Of a DNA stretch of 64,000 bases, positions 11,196-21,192 are shown one piece after another. Source of the DNA: Symbiodinium natans (Eukaryota > Sar > Dinophyceae > Suessiales > Symbiodiniaceae); assembly GCA_905221605.1 (NCBI GenBank), contig CAJNDS010000039.1, positions 183,540-247,539 on the forward strand, given 5' to 3'. Every line of letters starts with the position of its first letter. Position 1 is the first letter of the stretch. The notes under the pieces were generated by a model. That model was not told the DNA's origin. It saw only the letters and a list, made by a program, of their open reading frames with translations, and made no database searches. A program made the translations under genes and the position numbers.

Positions 11196-11497
11196 CTCAG
11201 AGTGACCATGCTTCGATGCCAGTCTCCGCCAGTCTCAGCTGTCTCCTGCGCATGAGTCGGCAGGAGGAGTGCGATTTGTATTCCTCCGCACCCGAACCGT
11301 GAACCTTGGAGCAGTTCGATCCCGACAGTAAAGCACCAAGTGTGTGGTGTGTGGAGCATGAGGTACGTGGACAAAAGTGTGCAGACGGAGTTGCTTGGCC
11401 GCCTGTTCGGCTCCTAATTCGTGACAACAGTGTAACGACAGCATGAAAACATGCGTCAAGGCATGATCCAGGCAAGAAAAATGTTTCAGAGCACAAG

Positions 11498-11863
11498 ATG
11501 AGGCCCTGGCTACTCGGGCTCCTCGTCTTCCTGTCGGCGCGGTACCCGAAGCTCCCAAATTCGACACATCAACTTTCGTTTGTTGTCTCTCTCTCTCTCT
11601 CTCTCTCTGTGTCTCTTTTTGTGTCTCTGAGCAGAGAGGTTTCCTCGGCCATCTTGGAGTTCTACGATGCACTCTTGCAGAAGTCTGGAGCCCTTGGGGG
11701 GGGCGGGGGGGGGGACGGCAGCTCGAAGCTGGGGGCGCAGGCACCTCATCATCGCGTTTTACTTGACTGCGCTGGTCGGCTGCGGCGGCAATGCTGGTTC
11801 ACAGGCCAGACGCGCCCAGAAAGCCAGGTGAGCATTGTGGCATTGCGTGGCCAGTGGGAGTGA
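11498..11863 (+). CDS. possible signal-peptide ORF interrupted by CT repeat
   Basis: ATG at 11498 is followed by MRPWLLGLLVFLSARY, a possible signal peptide. A (CT)n tract then encodes Leu/Ser/Val repeats, and after an acceptor-like AGCAG the frame reads EVSSAILEFYDALLQKSGAL and a Gly run. The CT tract probably lies in an intron, so only the first and third pieces may be exons. Confidence 0.3.
   Translation: MRPWLLGLLVFLSARYPKLPNSTHQLSFVVSLSLSLSVSLFVSLSREVSSAILEFYDALLQKSGALGGGGGGDGSSKLGAQAPHHRVLLDCAGRLRRQCWFTGQTRPESQVSIVALRGQWE
11585..11608. repeat. CT microsatellite
   Basis: About twelve CT dinucleotides inside the open frame beginning at 11498. Confidence 0.95.
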
Positions 11864-11869
11864 AGTGAG

Positions 11870-13300
11870 TGAAGCAGCAGGCTGCGTCACTGGTTCTGCA
11901 GGCCGAGGGCGTCCTTTATGGTTGGTCTACACTGCGCACAATCTATTTGCAAGTCTACACTTGCATACAACTGTAGCAAGTCATGGTGGCTTGCAAGGCT
12001 CTTGCAACTGGTGAGCTGGTGAGCTGAGCCGGTGATTGCATTCGTCTCGATGAAGTCGCTTGCAAGCAGATCGCGTAAGTGCCTCACATGATATCAGGTG
12101 CCGACATTTGCTGATGTGGGCCGAGTGCTGGGCAAGGAGTGCTGAGAATCTGCGTAGTTGGAGCCCGTTGTTCAGACACCCCGGCCCTCTCGTGATTGAA
12201 ATTGAGCGGCGCAGCGGCCAACGGGACATTCTTTCTTGTGACTTCGAACATGCACCTGCGTAGGTCGATCACTGTTGCTACACACGACCTGGCACCTTCG
12301 AGATGGCGATTCGAGGGTACTCGTCTGTTTTCGCTCACCAGCTCGCCGATTGAAAATTGCTTTGTGGAGTTCTCGCTGAGTGTGAGAGTGGCCAGTCACC
12401 AGAAACGAACAAGGGGTTATGGTTGAAAAGAAAGGAGGCCGCCCCACATCCCAAAGCGACAAAAAAGAACAAGAAGAAGGAGAAGAGCACCAACGAGAAA
12501 AAACAAGATACTTGCCAGCGATGCAATCAGCATCATTATTCTTAACCAAAGGCCAAAGGTCTTGAACTTCGCCACAGTTTGAGACAAAGCAAGAAGAGTC
12601 ATGTAGGTTTCCACCAACTCACTGCTGTCCTCGGCCTTTGTAGGATTATGCGACTCCAACATCCCCTCTCTGTAAAGCCTGGAAAAAACCTAGAAAAGCA
12701 GCTGGTATTGACTCTGCCCGTGGAATGACCTCTGCATCACTGCTGGTCTCCTGTGCATTGACCACGTCCACCTAGGTCCCGAACAAGTAAACCCGAGGCG
12801 ACTAAACCCTAGGGCCCCCAAGGGCCTCGCTGTGCACTGCCCAATTACATCCTCATGCAGTTCCGAACGCATAGGAAGACCCCAAGCAGGATTCAAGAAG
12901 TGTCTTGTGTGGTTTGTTACCTTCTTGGATGTTCGGTTGTGTCTTGTTTTGCCCTGTTTGCCCGTACGTTTTTTCTAGCTTGTGTTTTTGTCTTTTCTGT
13001 GGCTTTGGTTTTGTTGCTCGTTTTCTGCGTCCACCATGTTTTTTTTGAACGTTTTCTGTAGTTTTTTCCATTGTGTAAAGAAACGTGTAACGGGCTTCTT
13101 ACGCTTTTAAGGTTCAGGACTTTTGGTTCAGGGGTCAGGGGTCAGGGTTTAGAGTGTCGTTCAATGAGTCAAGAGACATGGTTTTGAATTGCAGCTGTCG
13201 TAGCTTAGTGTTGTCGCTTACTGGACGTTGTCACATGTTGTCACATGTTGGTACGGATTGAATTAAAGGTGAACAAAGTGAAGACAGAGTATGGATCTCT
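11870..13300. other. no supported gene
   Basis: One + open frame (12060-12263, containing WSPLFRHPGPLVIEIERRSG) could be an exon but stands alone. 12.4-13.1 kb is A- and T-rich with Lys or Phe low-complexity frames, and GGGTCAGGG-like words appear near 13.13 kb. Confidence 0.35.
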
Positions 13301-13320
13301 TTTAATGGGAAATATTTACC

Positions 13321-13449
13321 TCTTCGGCCCCTGCTCTGGTTCAAAAACTGGGGCCATTTGATGGCGGCAACCTGCAGGAGCTCTTTGTCTCTGGGGGCAT
13401 TGCAGCCGCACTTTCGCTAGGCCCAAGAGAGTGCTATGACATGCTATAA
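13321..13449 (+). CDS. hypothetical exon
   Basis: An uninterrupted + frame reads SSAPALVQKLGPFDGGNLQE then LFVSGGIAAALSLGPRECYD and ends TAA. Composition is convincingly protein-like; no family recognised and the upstream splice site is not found. Confidence 0.4.
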   Translation, partial: SSAPALVQKLGPFDGGNLQELFVSGGIAAALSLGPRECYDML

Positions 13450-13588
13450 TTGCTTCTGCTACAATATGCCCCTGTCCCCCGGGGCCCCCACCTCAGCCCC
13501 CCCCCCAAATGCCACCAGGGAATCCTAATTGCCCAGGGACCTTGTAGGAGGTCAGCATTTCAGGATGAAGAAATCAACAAAACCCTAT

Positions 13589-13720
13589 ATGAACTTGGCA
13601 GGCATCGCAGGTCGAATCCTCCTGCCGAGACTTCAGATGGCCACACTGAAAGAACACATCAGACTGAGAAATATGAGGCTTTGGGGGGGGCAACTTGCTG
13701 TCATTTTCTTTGGTCCTTGA
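13589..13720 (+). CDS. hypothetical exon, basic amphipathic helix
   Basis: Reads MNLAGIAGRILLPRLQMATL then KEHIRLRNMRLWGGQLAVIF. It could be a membrane-proximal helix of a transporter-like protein, but no motif supports that. A second + frame at 13720-13800 reads FGGSVADALSIALAMAATAR and may be the next piece after a frame change. Confidence 0.3.
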   Translation: MNLAGIAGRILLPRLQMATLKEHIRLRNMRLWGGQLAVIFFGP

Positions 13721-13819
13721 GGTTCGGAGGCTCGGTCGCTGATGCGCTGAGCATTGCACTGGCCATGGCGGCCACGGCGCGCTGTGCAAGCAAACTATAG
13801 CAGCGATAGCAGCGCGCTG

Positions 13820-14600
13820 TGCCATGATTCTTACGCGCCCACGGTGGAGGTTTCCTTCTCTGTTCTTTTCGGTGCAAGTGCACCGCTGCTCCTTCAGCGT
13901 GCTGGAGTTGCGACCCCAGAAGTTGTGAGCTTCGTGGCTTCGTGCAATTGCCTGCAGCAGCCCTGGACTGCAGGCAGATCCGGCGAAGGCCACCTGCCTG
14001 AATCCTGAACTCTCTAAAGAAGTCGATGCGGGTGGTTTCGGTTTCCGTTGGAAGATTCGGCTGCAGTTGGGTTGGGGATGTTTTTTGCTGTTGCGCCCTG
14101 CGCGCATCAGGGCCGAGCTGAGCTGCGGGTCCTTAGGGATGGACAGGGATGGACTGCCTTTTTCTGCTGAATGATCACTGAGGTGAGTGGGCCGCTGCTT
14201 TCTACCGTCATCGACATAGCCGGGGCAGGGCACATGTCGGCCGATAACAGCGGAAGCCTTCCGAAGCGTCTTCTGACAGGTCTTGGTGGCCTGCCTTTCG
14301 GCGCAAGTGCTGGAGGACGAAGACTGAGGTTTTGCTTTTTGCCTCTCGTGACTTCTCGTCCTCTCGTGACGTCTTTGAAATTTGAGTGTGCTTTGGGATT
14401 CCTCGGCGCTGAGGCCCTGGGTGCCTGGGGCTGATGCCAGCGGCCTTAGAAGCAGAGCAGACTTGGGCAGACTGAGTTTTTTTTTGGAGTATCAGGAGCC
14501 AGGGCAGCTAGGAGCAGCTCCATGCTCCAAGGTCTCGTACTTGTGAGCTTCTGTTGTCTGTTGTTGAAGTTGTCTACTGAGTTCTGAAACGGTTTTGAAA
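13820..14600. other. no supported gene
   Basis: Scattered open frames only. Nothing with a motif or a phase-consistent splice pair was found. Confidence 0.35.
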
Positions 14601-14620
14601 CTCCCGTAGTCTGTGCGGCG

Positions 14621-14740
14621 CAGTGCAGCTCAGTGCAGCTCAGTGCAGCTCAGTGCAGCGCAGTGCAGCGCAGTGCAGCGCAGTGCAGCGCAGTGCAGCG
14701 CAGTGCAGCGCAGTGCAGCGCAGTGCAGCGCAGTGCAGCG
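14621..14740. repeat. decamer tandem repeat CAGTGCAGCG
   Basis: Twelve tandem 10-mers, the first two or three ending CT and the rest CG. Because 10 is not a multiple of 3, the array is open in more than one frame and encodes Gln/Cys/Ala/Ser strings that are not proteins. Confidence 0.98.
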
Positions 14741-15025
14741 CAAGCCATGCGAGACGAGTTCCGGTCTCTGAGCCCGTGTCCACTGCAAAAATCAAAGAGT
14801 CAGCATCTTTGTTTTGTGAAGTTGTCTTTGAATAGCTAGACTGGCTAGACTAAAGCAGGAAATCACGTATTCTTTCAGGCAGTTCAGTCCGGTTTCCCGT
14901 CAGTCCAAACGCACGGACATTCACCATCGCACTCCTGCCGTGAGCTATGTTACGCAAGCCATTCCTCATTAAGGTGCCAGCACGGAGCGCCAGGAGGAGA
15001 TCCAGAGACAGTTTCTGAAGCATTC

Positions 15026-15199
15026 TTACGCCATCTCAGACTCGAAGTCCCTCCAGGCTCGATCAGTTCCTTGTGCCAGTGCCAAAGCACCGGCAAATAT
15101 CAGAGCCTGTGCCCGAGCTGAGCTTGGAAAGCCGAATTCATCAGCCACGAGTGCCGTGACCGAGTGCCACTGCCCAAAACTGGCCCATGAGACTTCCAT
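15026..15199 (-). CDS. possible minus-strand exon or small ORF
   Basis: Read on the minus strand from ATG at 15199 it gives MEVSWASFGQWHSVTALVAD, then EFGFPSSARAQALIFAGALA and a Trp-containing acidic end before TAA. The residue mix (three Trp, alternating Ala-rich hydrophobics) is more protein-like than either + frame. It would be the only supported coding sequence opposite to the gene array. The + frame is also open (ISDSKSLQARS and onward), so this remains uncertain. Confidence 0.35.
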   Translation of the reverse strand: MEVSWASFGQWHSVTALVADEFGFPSSARAQALIFAGALALAQGTDRAWRDFESEMA

Positions 15200-15518
15200 A
15201 CTTTGCCTCAATGAGTAAATTCGAAGTTTGACAGACCTTCGCACCTGCATTCCATACAGCGCTCGGCCTGTTGTTGTGAGCTTCCTGATCGTTCTTTTCG
15301 GCTGTCGCTCAGTAGTTCTTCTGCACCGGAAAAAGGTCGCCGGCGCAGCTTGGTCGAATTTGAAGTTTTTCCTAGGGTCCTAGAAGGATGTATGGCTTTT
15401 CGTGGGCCCATTGACTTGTACGTCAGGTGCTCCTGTGATTTCGGTAGGCTGTGTTTTCATGAGCAAGATATCATCTCAAGCCCTCCGATTTCCTCCAACG
15501 TGCTCACAGGACTTGCAG

Positions 15519-15720
15519 TCAGCTTGTGTCGTCTCGTTCTCCTGAGGCACGGCGCCAGGAGCAGACCTCGATGGAGCCACGAAGCCCTCGAAGCCCCCCC
15601 GTGCATGGCTCCATGTCCAAGAGCGGCATACTGAGCACTCGCAGCGTTCGAAGTGTCCGCAGCCACAGGAGCCACGAGACCTGCGAAAGAACCTCAGTCA
15701 AAAGCAGCACAGAGCTGTTT
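15519..15720 (+). CDS. hypothetical Ser/Arg-rich exon
   Basis: After CTTGCAG the + frame reads SRSPEARRQEQTSMEPRSPR then SPPVHGSMSKSGILSTRSVR and further Ser-Arg/Ser-His dipeptides. This resembles an RS-type disordered region as in splicing or membrane-proximal phospho-regions. It lies 320 bp upstream of the LEA_2-like gene and might be one of its N-terminal exons. Confidence 0.4.
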
Positions 15721-15885
15721 CAACTGTTTCGTTTCTACTTTCCTCATGGTCGATGCTGGCATATGCTGGGCAAACACAACCTGTGGCAAGGTGCCATTCA
15801 CGGCGTCGTCGCGTCAGATGCATCCGAAGTCAACTCCCAGGTGCCGACGCAACCGCCGCACGTTTATATAACACGGCAGGAGCTG

Positions 15886-15985
15886 GCAGTGTTACAATGT
15901 GTTACACTGTGTTTATAATGTGTTGCAATGTGTTACAACGTGTTATTACGTGTTACAATGTGTTCCAATTTGTTACAACTGTGCT
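15886..15985. repeat. degenerate 10-12 bp repeat GTGTTACAAT
   Basis: About eight imperfect copies of GTGTTACAATGT-like units just upstream of the LEA_2-like exon, probably intronic or 5' flanking. Confidence 0.85.
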
Positions 15986-16036
15986 CAGTAATTATGGCTT
16001 TCACTCATGCTCTGCTAGAGGTGGGCAGAGGGCATA

Positions 16037-16975
16037 GTGCAGAACACAATTCGCTCCCGGACAAAGGCGCAGGTGCAAATCGTCATTTCAGAGATCGACG
16101 AGTTCGACGACATTGCCAGAGAGCCGTCGCTGCATATCCCAGGAAGAAATGATACAGTGCCCGCGCGGCCCGCCTGTGTAAAGATCGATTCGGATCCGGC
16201 TCCTCCGCCACCGGACTTCGAGACCTTCGAGACGGAAGCAGCCGAAACAGATAAGGCCATCTCGATTGGGACTCAAAAGTTGACTCAAAAGTCAAAAAAA
16301 GCATCAACGAGAGACCGCTGCCCTGGCTGTCGCCGATTCTTGTGGGCCAAGTGCTGGCAAGATCCCCGCTGGCGGAAGTGCGGCTTGATCACTGCTGCTT
16401 TGGTATGGGTTGTGGTAATCGCTTTGGCCATTTCGCTGGGGCTTCTTTGGCCCCGTGACCCGTCTTGGAGACTCACGAGCCTTCAGATGGACGTGGATGC
16501 ATTGATGAGCTTGGTCACAGCCGCCTCCAGCGGTCCCTCTGTGATTGAGACGGCGGTCGTGCCAGATCAGGTCTTCCGGGCAGAAGTCGAAGTGAACAAC
16601 CCGAATCTCGTTGGGGCTGAGAGCCAGGCAGGCCAATTTCATTTCATTTTTGAGGGCCGCAACGTGGGTGCGGGGATGACCGGGCCCGCAACTATTCCTC
16701 CACAGTCTGTAGCAACGGTTGTGGCAGAAGGAGCGCTGCAGGTCGACAAAGACCTACTTCATGCCATGGCTAGTGAGCTCAGTGCCGACAGCCCCACGGT
16801 CCCCACGCTCAACTTTGAAATCCTTGCAGAGTCCGACTTTCAAAGCATATTTGGGATGGAGCTTCATTACCAGATGCATTGCAAAATTGACTTTTCCATC
16901 CCTGATCTCATGATGTCAGATACACGAGCCAGGGCAGTCACAGGCCGAGAGTGCAAGCACACCGTGAACTTCTGA
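16037..16975 (+). CDS. membrane-anchored LEA_2-like protein
   Basis: A single open exon of up to 312 codons ending TGA. Residues 1-110 are acidic then basic and cytosol-like, with a Cys/Arg-rich patch just before the membrane. Residues about 115-138 (CGLITAALVWVVVIALAISL) form one clear transmembrane helix. The remaining 170 residues fit the LEA type 2 (LEA14/NDR1-like) beta-sandwich: LTSLQMDVDALMSL, VEVNNPNLVGAESQAGQFHF, GRNVG and TIPPQSVATV, where NPN and the IPP-S pair are family hallmarks. It would expose a LEA_2 domain on one side of a membrane, in the style of NDR1/HIN1 stress proteins. The first in-frame codon after the upstream stop is not ATG, so the true start may be in an earlier exon; GTG at 16037 marks only the open frame. 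Confidence 0.7.
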   Translation: MQNTIRSRTKAQVQIVISEIDEFDDIAREPSLHIPGRNDTVPARPACVKIDSDPAPPPPDFETFETEAAETDKAISIGTQKLTQKSKKASTRDRCPGCRRFLWAKCWQDPRWRKCGLITAALVWVVVIALAISLGLLWPRDPSWRLTSLQMDVDALMSLVTAASSGPSVIETAVVPDQVFRAEVEVNNPNLVGAESQAGQFHFIFEGRNVGAGMTGPATIPPQSVATVVAEGALQVDKDLLHAMASELSADSPTVPTLNFEILAESDFQSIFGMELHYQMHCKIDFSIPDLMMSDTRARAVTGRECKHTVNF

Positions 16976-16979
16976 AGGA

Positions 16980-18170
16980 AGCGCGGCTGCAAGCACAGTC
17001 TTAGCAGGGCTTTTCGCAGGGCCACTCTACGCCTCTACGCGGAGCTTTGGCCATTTCCTGCGTAACACTCGGCACTCGGAGTTCCTTTGCGCAGCCAAGC
17101 TGCAGAAAGTCACAGCTTAGCTGTCGGCTTCAGAGTGCATCTGGCATCGCAGTACAACAAGAAGTATCGATGCAGGATGCCTAGGCAGGGAGCCATCTTT
17201 GTAACCCTAGGGGTGACACGCTGAGAGTGCGGCACCTTTAGGCATCAACAAGGTGGGAAAAGACCTATACGCTGCTTGCTTGCCTGACTTGGCGAATGTA
17301 GGGAGGGGACAGACCCACTTTGCCCACACCCTGTTTGCATTTCGGGCCGGGGTTGAGAACGGTTGAGGGGGTGGGGCTACGCTATGAAGACCGGCTCGGA
17401 TACATTTTTCGTTGCTGCGCGATAGTAGAAGTAGGGAAGTTGCCCAATTCATTTTTTTCTTTTTTTTTGGGGGGGGGGGGCCACAAGGTACGCTTCCTGA
17501 CTTCCTGCATCGCTTGTGCTTTCGTTCCCCTCGGGTGCAAGTGTTGCGTCTCATACGCAGAACGGACCCCACCTGTAGACCGTTAATTAGGCTTCCGGTA
17601 TTCGCAGCAGCGCAATGTGCTTCAAAACGTCGACAGACGAAAGCCTCAACGTCTCAACATGGCTCCCACCCCTCGCACAGCAACAGCTCACAGTCACACG
17701 CAACGGTGACAGCTCGGTTACTCCGGGATGGCACTCCATCGAATCCGTGCGCTGAAAGATCCAGGCCTGGGCTTCCTTTCACTGGAGATGTGCACATGGA
17801 GAAGAGTAGGGATGTGGAGATTTTGCCAGGCCACTGAGGGCAATGTCTGAGGATGTCCGGGCGGCCGTGGGCAAGATGTCCCGGGTACTGCGCCCCTTGG
17901 CCTATAGGAGGGACTGCGGCGCTGCGGAACATTAGTGCAGAATGCCCAGCTAGAACATGACATGGCTGGAAACGGATGCTTAAGGCCTGGCCAAAGATCG
18001 CGCCAACACGCAGCCAGTTGCCCAAGACAGTGTTGAAGCTGCGCATGGCACCGTGGCTCTACACCCCCTCAACACCCCCTCAGCCTGCCTCAGGTTCGGG
18101 AAGGCACATGCCTCAACCTCTTGTGCTGGCGAGTCCTTCTTCCTAGTTACGAAAGGCGATTTTCCGTCTG
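16980..18170. other. no supported gene
   Basis: Intergenic or intronic. Contains T-run and G-run at 17452-17481. Minus-strand open frames at 17654-18046 have no motif. Confidence 0.4.
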
Positions 18171-19653
18171 GTGGTCAGTGGTCACAGGTCCGAGAACGAG
18201 CCAAACGATTCAGCTTGGGAGGCGGCTCAGATGCTTCGCAACCGCCCAGAAGCAAGCAAGCCAATCGCCTTTGACCAGGATCTCCAACCACCAGCCAGAG
18301 TGCTCCAAGTGCAACAGAGAGCAGTTCTGCGTTCATGGAGGACCCGGACCAAAAGGCAACCTGCAATGTGCTACCAGCACATTTTTTTGAGGGCACTTCA
18401 ACTTGACCACAACAACTTGGCGTCAAGATGAACAGTGATCAACAGGTGAAGCAGCTCATGGACCTGGGCTTCTCTGCCGTTGCCTCAGCGCTTCCTTCTT
18501 TCAGCTCTGGCGCTCCCCCCTTGTGTCTGTGCTTCTCAGAGCCGAAGGAGGCGGCTGCTCGGCACGCACTGCGTGCCCCCAAGAAGCGGATAGCACTTGA
18601 AAGTCGCATTCCTGGTGAATAGGCAAACCGAAACGTACCAATATTCGTGTGCTCAGAGGAGAGCTTGTGGTGGACACCTGGACATTGCGGGCCCGTGGCT
18701 GTGATAGCCACAGCTGTTTCAATTGATTCATGGCATAAGGCCATCCAGTGAGGAATGAGCGGAGGCATAAGATGAGAGGGGCTGCAGCACCCGTGTGCAG
18801 AAGTCATTCAAATCTAGGCTGGACGAGCAGAATGCTGACGAGCTCCTTGCTGCCGAGGTGCCCACTGGAGGGCTGGGGTTGCGTTACCTAGCCGCTAGGG
18901 ATCGTGAAAATGGAGGCCCGAACAGTGATTCGGGTTCGATAATCCCAGGGAGACATCTGGAGAACTTTCTGAGTATGTCGCTTATTATGCTTCAAGCAGA
19001 GGCACTCTTGAAGAATAGATGTGCGCATACCGCATAACCATAAGTCACGCCACCACTTGCAGGTGGCAGCTCAGGAGGTGCGGCGCCAGAAAGAAGTCCA
19101 TGATACTGCACTCTTGGGCGACTTCGTGCAGAGACTTCTGCAGGTGGGTTCCCCAGCACGCCCCCCGCTGGCCGCAGGAGGCCGCGCCAGGGCATCGAAC
19201 CCAGCAAAGTCTCAGTGAGATGCTGTGAGAAATGCTGAAAACATGCTGGGAACTTTATAAGCTCACCTCTGGTGAGTTTGTCGGAAAATATATATTTCTA
19301 TATGTATGTATGCATGCTACATTCATGAGTAGCAGCCATGGTCGGCTGAGGCTCAGGCATCATGTGTAGGCTCCGTGGCTGTAGCTGTCAAGCCAAGGTG
19401 ACGGGCTTGCAAACTGCGAGCGCCCGGTGCTTGGGCCGGAACTGGTGCTCACGGCACAAGTACGATTGTGTAGTGTACACGATGGCCACAGCACAAGGCG
19501 GCGGCGTTGAATGGCAGTGACGTGCTCCTACAAAAGTGGGCTCGAGGCTTACAATCACAGCGGAAGCTTTCAAGTGAGAAAGCCTTTGCCATTGCCGAGG
19601 ATGCAGCATCCCAGCGTTGGATTGTGAGCATGTGCAAGACCCAGTTCAGCTAG
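18171..19653 (+). CDS. hypothetical multi-exon gene with a UBA-like segment
   Basis: Five + strand pieces look coding: ENEPNDSAWEAAQMLRNRPE followed by ASKPIAFDQD (18190-18290); MNSDQQVKQLMDLGFS at 18428, which resembles the start of a UBA helix bundle, with a possible second half EPKEAAARHALRA at 18540; KSFKSRLDEQNADELLAAEV (after GTGCAG, 18802); VAAQEVRRQKEVHDTALLGD then FVQRLLQ (19062-19143, flanked by CAG and GTGGGT); and NGSDVLLQKWARGLQSQRKL then SSEKAFAIAEDAASQRWIVS ending TAG 19651-19653. UBA domains bind ubiquitin; here the call rests on a short pattern only. Exon edges are approximate. Confidence 0.4.
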
Positions 19654-20075
19654 ACCGTTTAGACTCGTTCAGACCTTTGGCGAATTGATCGCAGGCCGGA
19701 TGGGACTGTGAAGTCTATTCGGCCACAGAATCTAGATCCCCTGTCTCGGCCCCAGCCCAGGTCTTCTTCACAAACTTGAGATGCGTTGTGCTCTCGTTTC
19801 TAAGACACCGTCAGAAATTGTTTTTGAGGTATGCAAGTCCGCATGGCCGACCGGCGCACGCCTTTGAAAGCCCTGAGAATGCCAAGCAATTTAGCGAAGC
19901 ACCTTTTTTTGAGACCTCTCTCCAGGTGCATGAAGACGAGCCGGCTGAACAAACTGAGCAGACTGAGCAGAGATACTCTGCCCACCGCTCAGCCCATCAT
20001 GGCCTCGAATTGTTCGCAGCCTTTTTCTGAGCATCTCACATCTCCTAGGCGGGACAACCTGAGCAGTCTGGGCAG
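19654..20075. other. weakly coding stretch
   Basis: One + piece after CCAG at about 19925 reads VHEDEPAEQTEQTEQ and could be an acidic exon of the gene downstream. Otherwise nothing is supported. Confidence 0.3.
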
Positions 20076-21035
20076 CATCAGGCCGGGCCCGCTTCAGCGT
20101 CGGCGGCCGCGCCAGCAGCAGCCCCAGCGCCCGCTCCCGTTGCCGTGTTGTATGGCTGCCCTACTGCCATGTCCAAAGCGCACACACACACACACACATT
20201 CTGAGGAGGATGAGAGGCCCGGGTCTTTGCGAGTGATTGACCAATGCGTGAGTTGTCGCATGTTTGTGTTACGTCGCGCGTTGCAGCATTCTCCCGAGGA
20301 GCGATTTAGATCGTGAGGCTGGCAGACCCAAGATGCCCCCCCAAAGCCACAGAGACCGGGCATGGGCTGACATCTTGGGGACTTGTGGAGCAGGAGCTGA
20401 AGATTCTGGCTCGCACCATGCCGAGCCCTTGTTTGTTGCGTCTGAAGCCGCAGCAAGCATCGCCTCAAGCATCGCATTATCAAGGCTCGAGAGCACCGGG
20501 CAGCCTCGCCAGCAGTCTGTGACCGATGAGGCTCCGGAATAATTCTTCCAGACGTTCGCACAACGCCACTCTCGTGTTGCAGTCGTTTCTCAGGTCTTGG
20601 AAGCCCTTTCAGAGGCATTCTCCGTTTTCTTTCGAAAGCGGGAAGCGTGACGGTTTTCCTGCCTCCCTCGCTGTTCGTTCCAACACGTTGCAAGCACGTC
20701 GCGACAGCACAGAGAGAGAGCCCCGGAGGCCGACTTGTTGGAGCTTGCAGGGGGACTCAATGGGACCCACTCTCCTGTAACACTCTCACGGGCTCGCTTC
20801 TTTCTTGCAAAGTCTCTTCGGCTCCCCGAGATTGATGGCCTCAGCCGAGATCTCTTCGTCAGGTGCAGAAGTGCTTGAAAGTTGCTTCTCGCTTCGACTC
20901 CTTTGCTTCGGATCCTTGTGGATCCTTCCTCAGTTCATGATGTCATGCGGCCCTCAAGCCAGGACAGATGGCCAGCAGGAAGCACAGGCCAAAATCCTCC
21001 TTGCTGAAGCATTTTTTCAGCGCGAGATTACGCAG
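20076..21035 (+). CDS. hypothetical exons: Ala/Pro linker and helices
   Basis: Pieces in several + frames: HQAGPASASAAAPAAAPAPA then PVAVLYG (20076-20165), an Ala/Pro linker; RAWADILGTCGAGAEDSG (about 20360); TFAQRHSRVAVVSQVLEALS then EAFSVFFRKREA ending TGA (20552-20650, after TTCCAG); KSLRLPEIDGLSRDLFVR (about 20820-20870); and QQEAQAKILLAEAFFQREIT (about 20970-21030), a helix like those of the coiled-coil gene that follows. They are probably exons of one gene with AG|G junctions, but joins were not proved. Confidence 0.35.
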
Positions 21036-21192
21036 CGTGGCCTTGGAACCAGGAACCTCCGGCCAGGCCTCGTGTCTCAGCATTCGTGACTTGCGCATTG
21101 CGAAGAGTCCTGGAGAGTCTCGGCATCCTTCAAGGCCAGACGTGGCCGGGAAGATTGTCGAGCCACCTCCCTGTGGTGCTTGCTTCGCGCTC

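Noticed and set aside
13604-13620. tRNA B-box-like string GGTCGAATCCT
   Set aside because: No A box or cloverleaf could be drawn around it.
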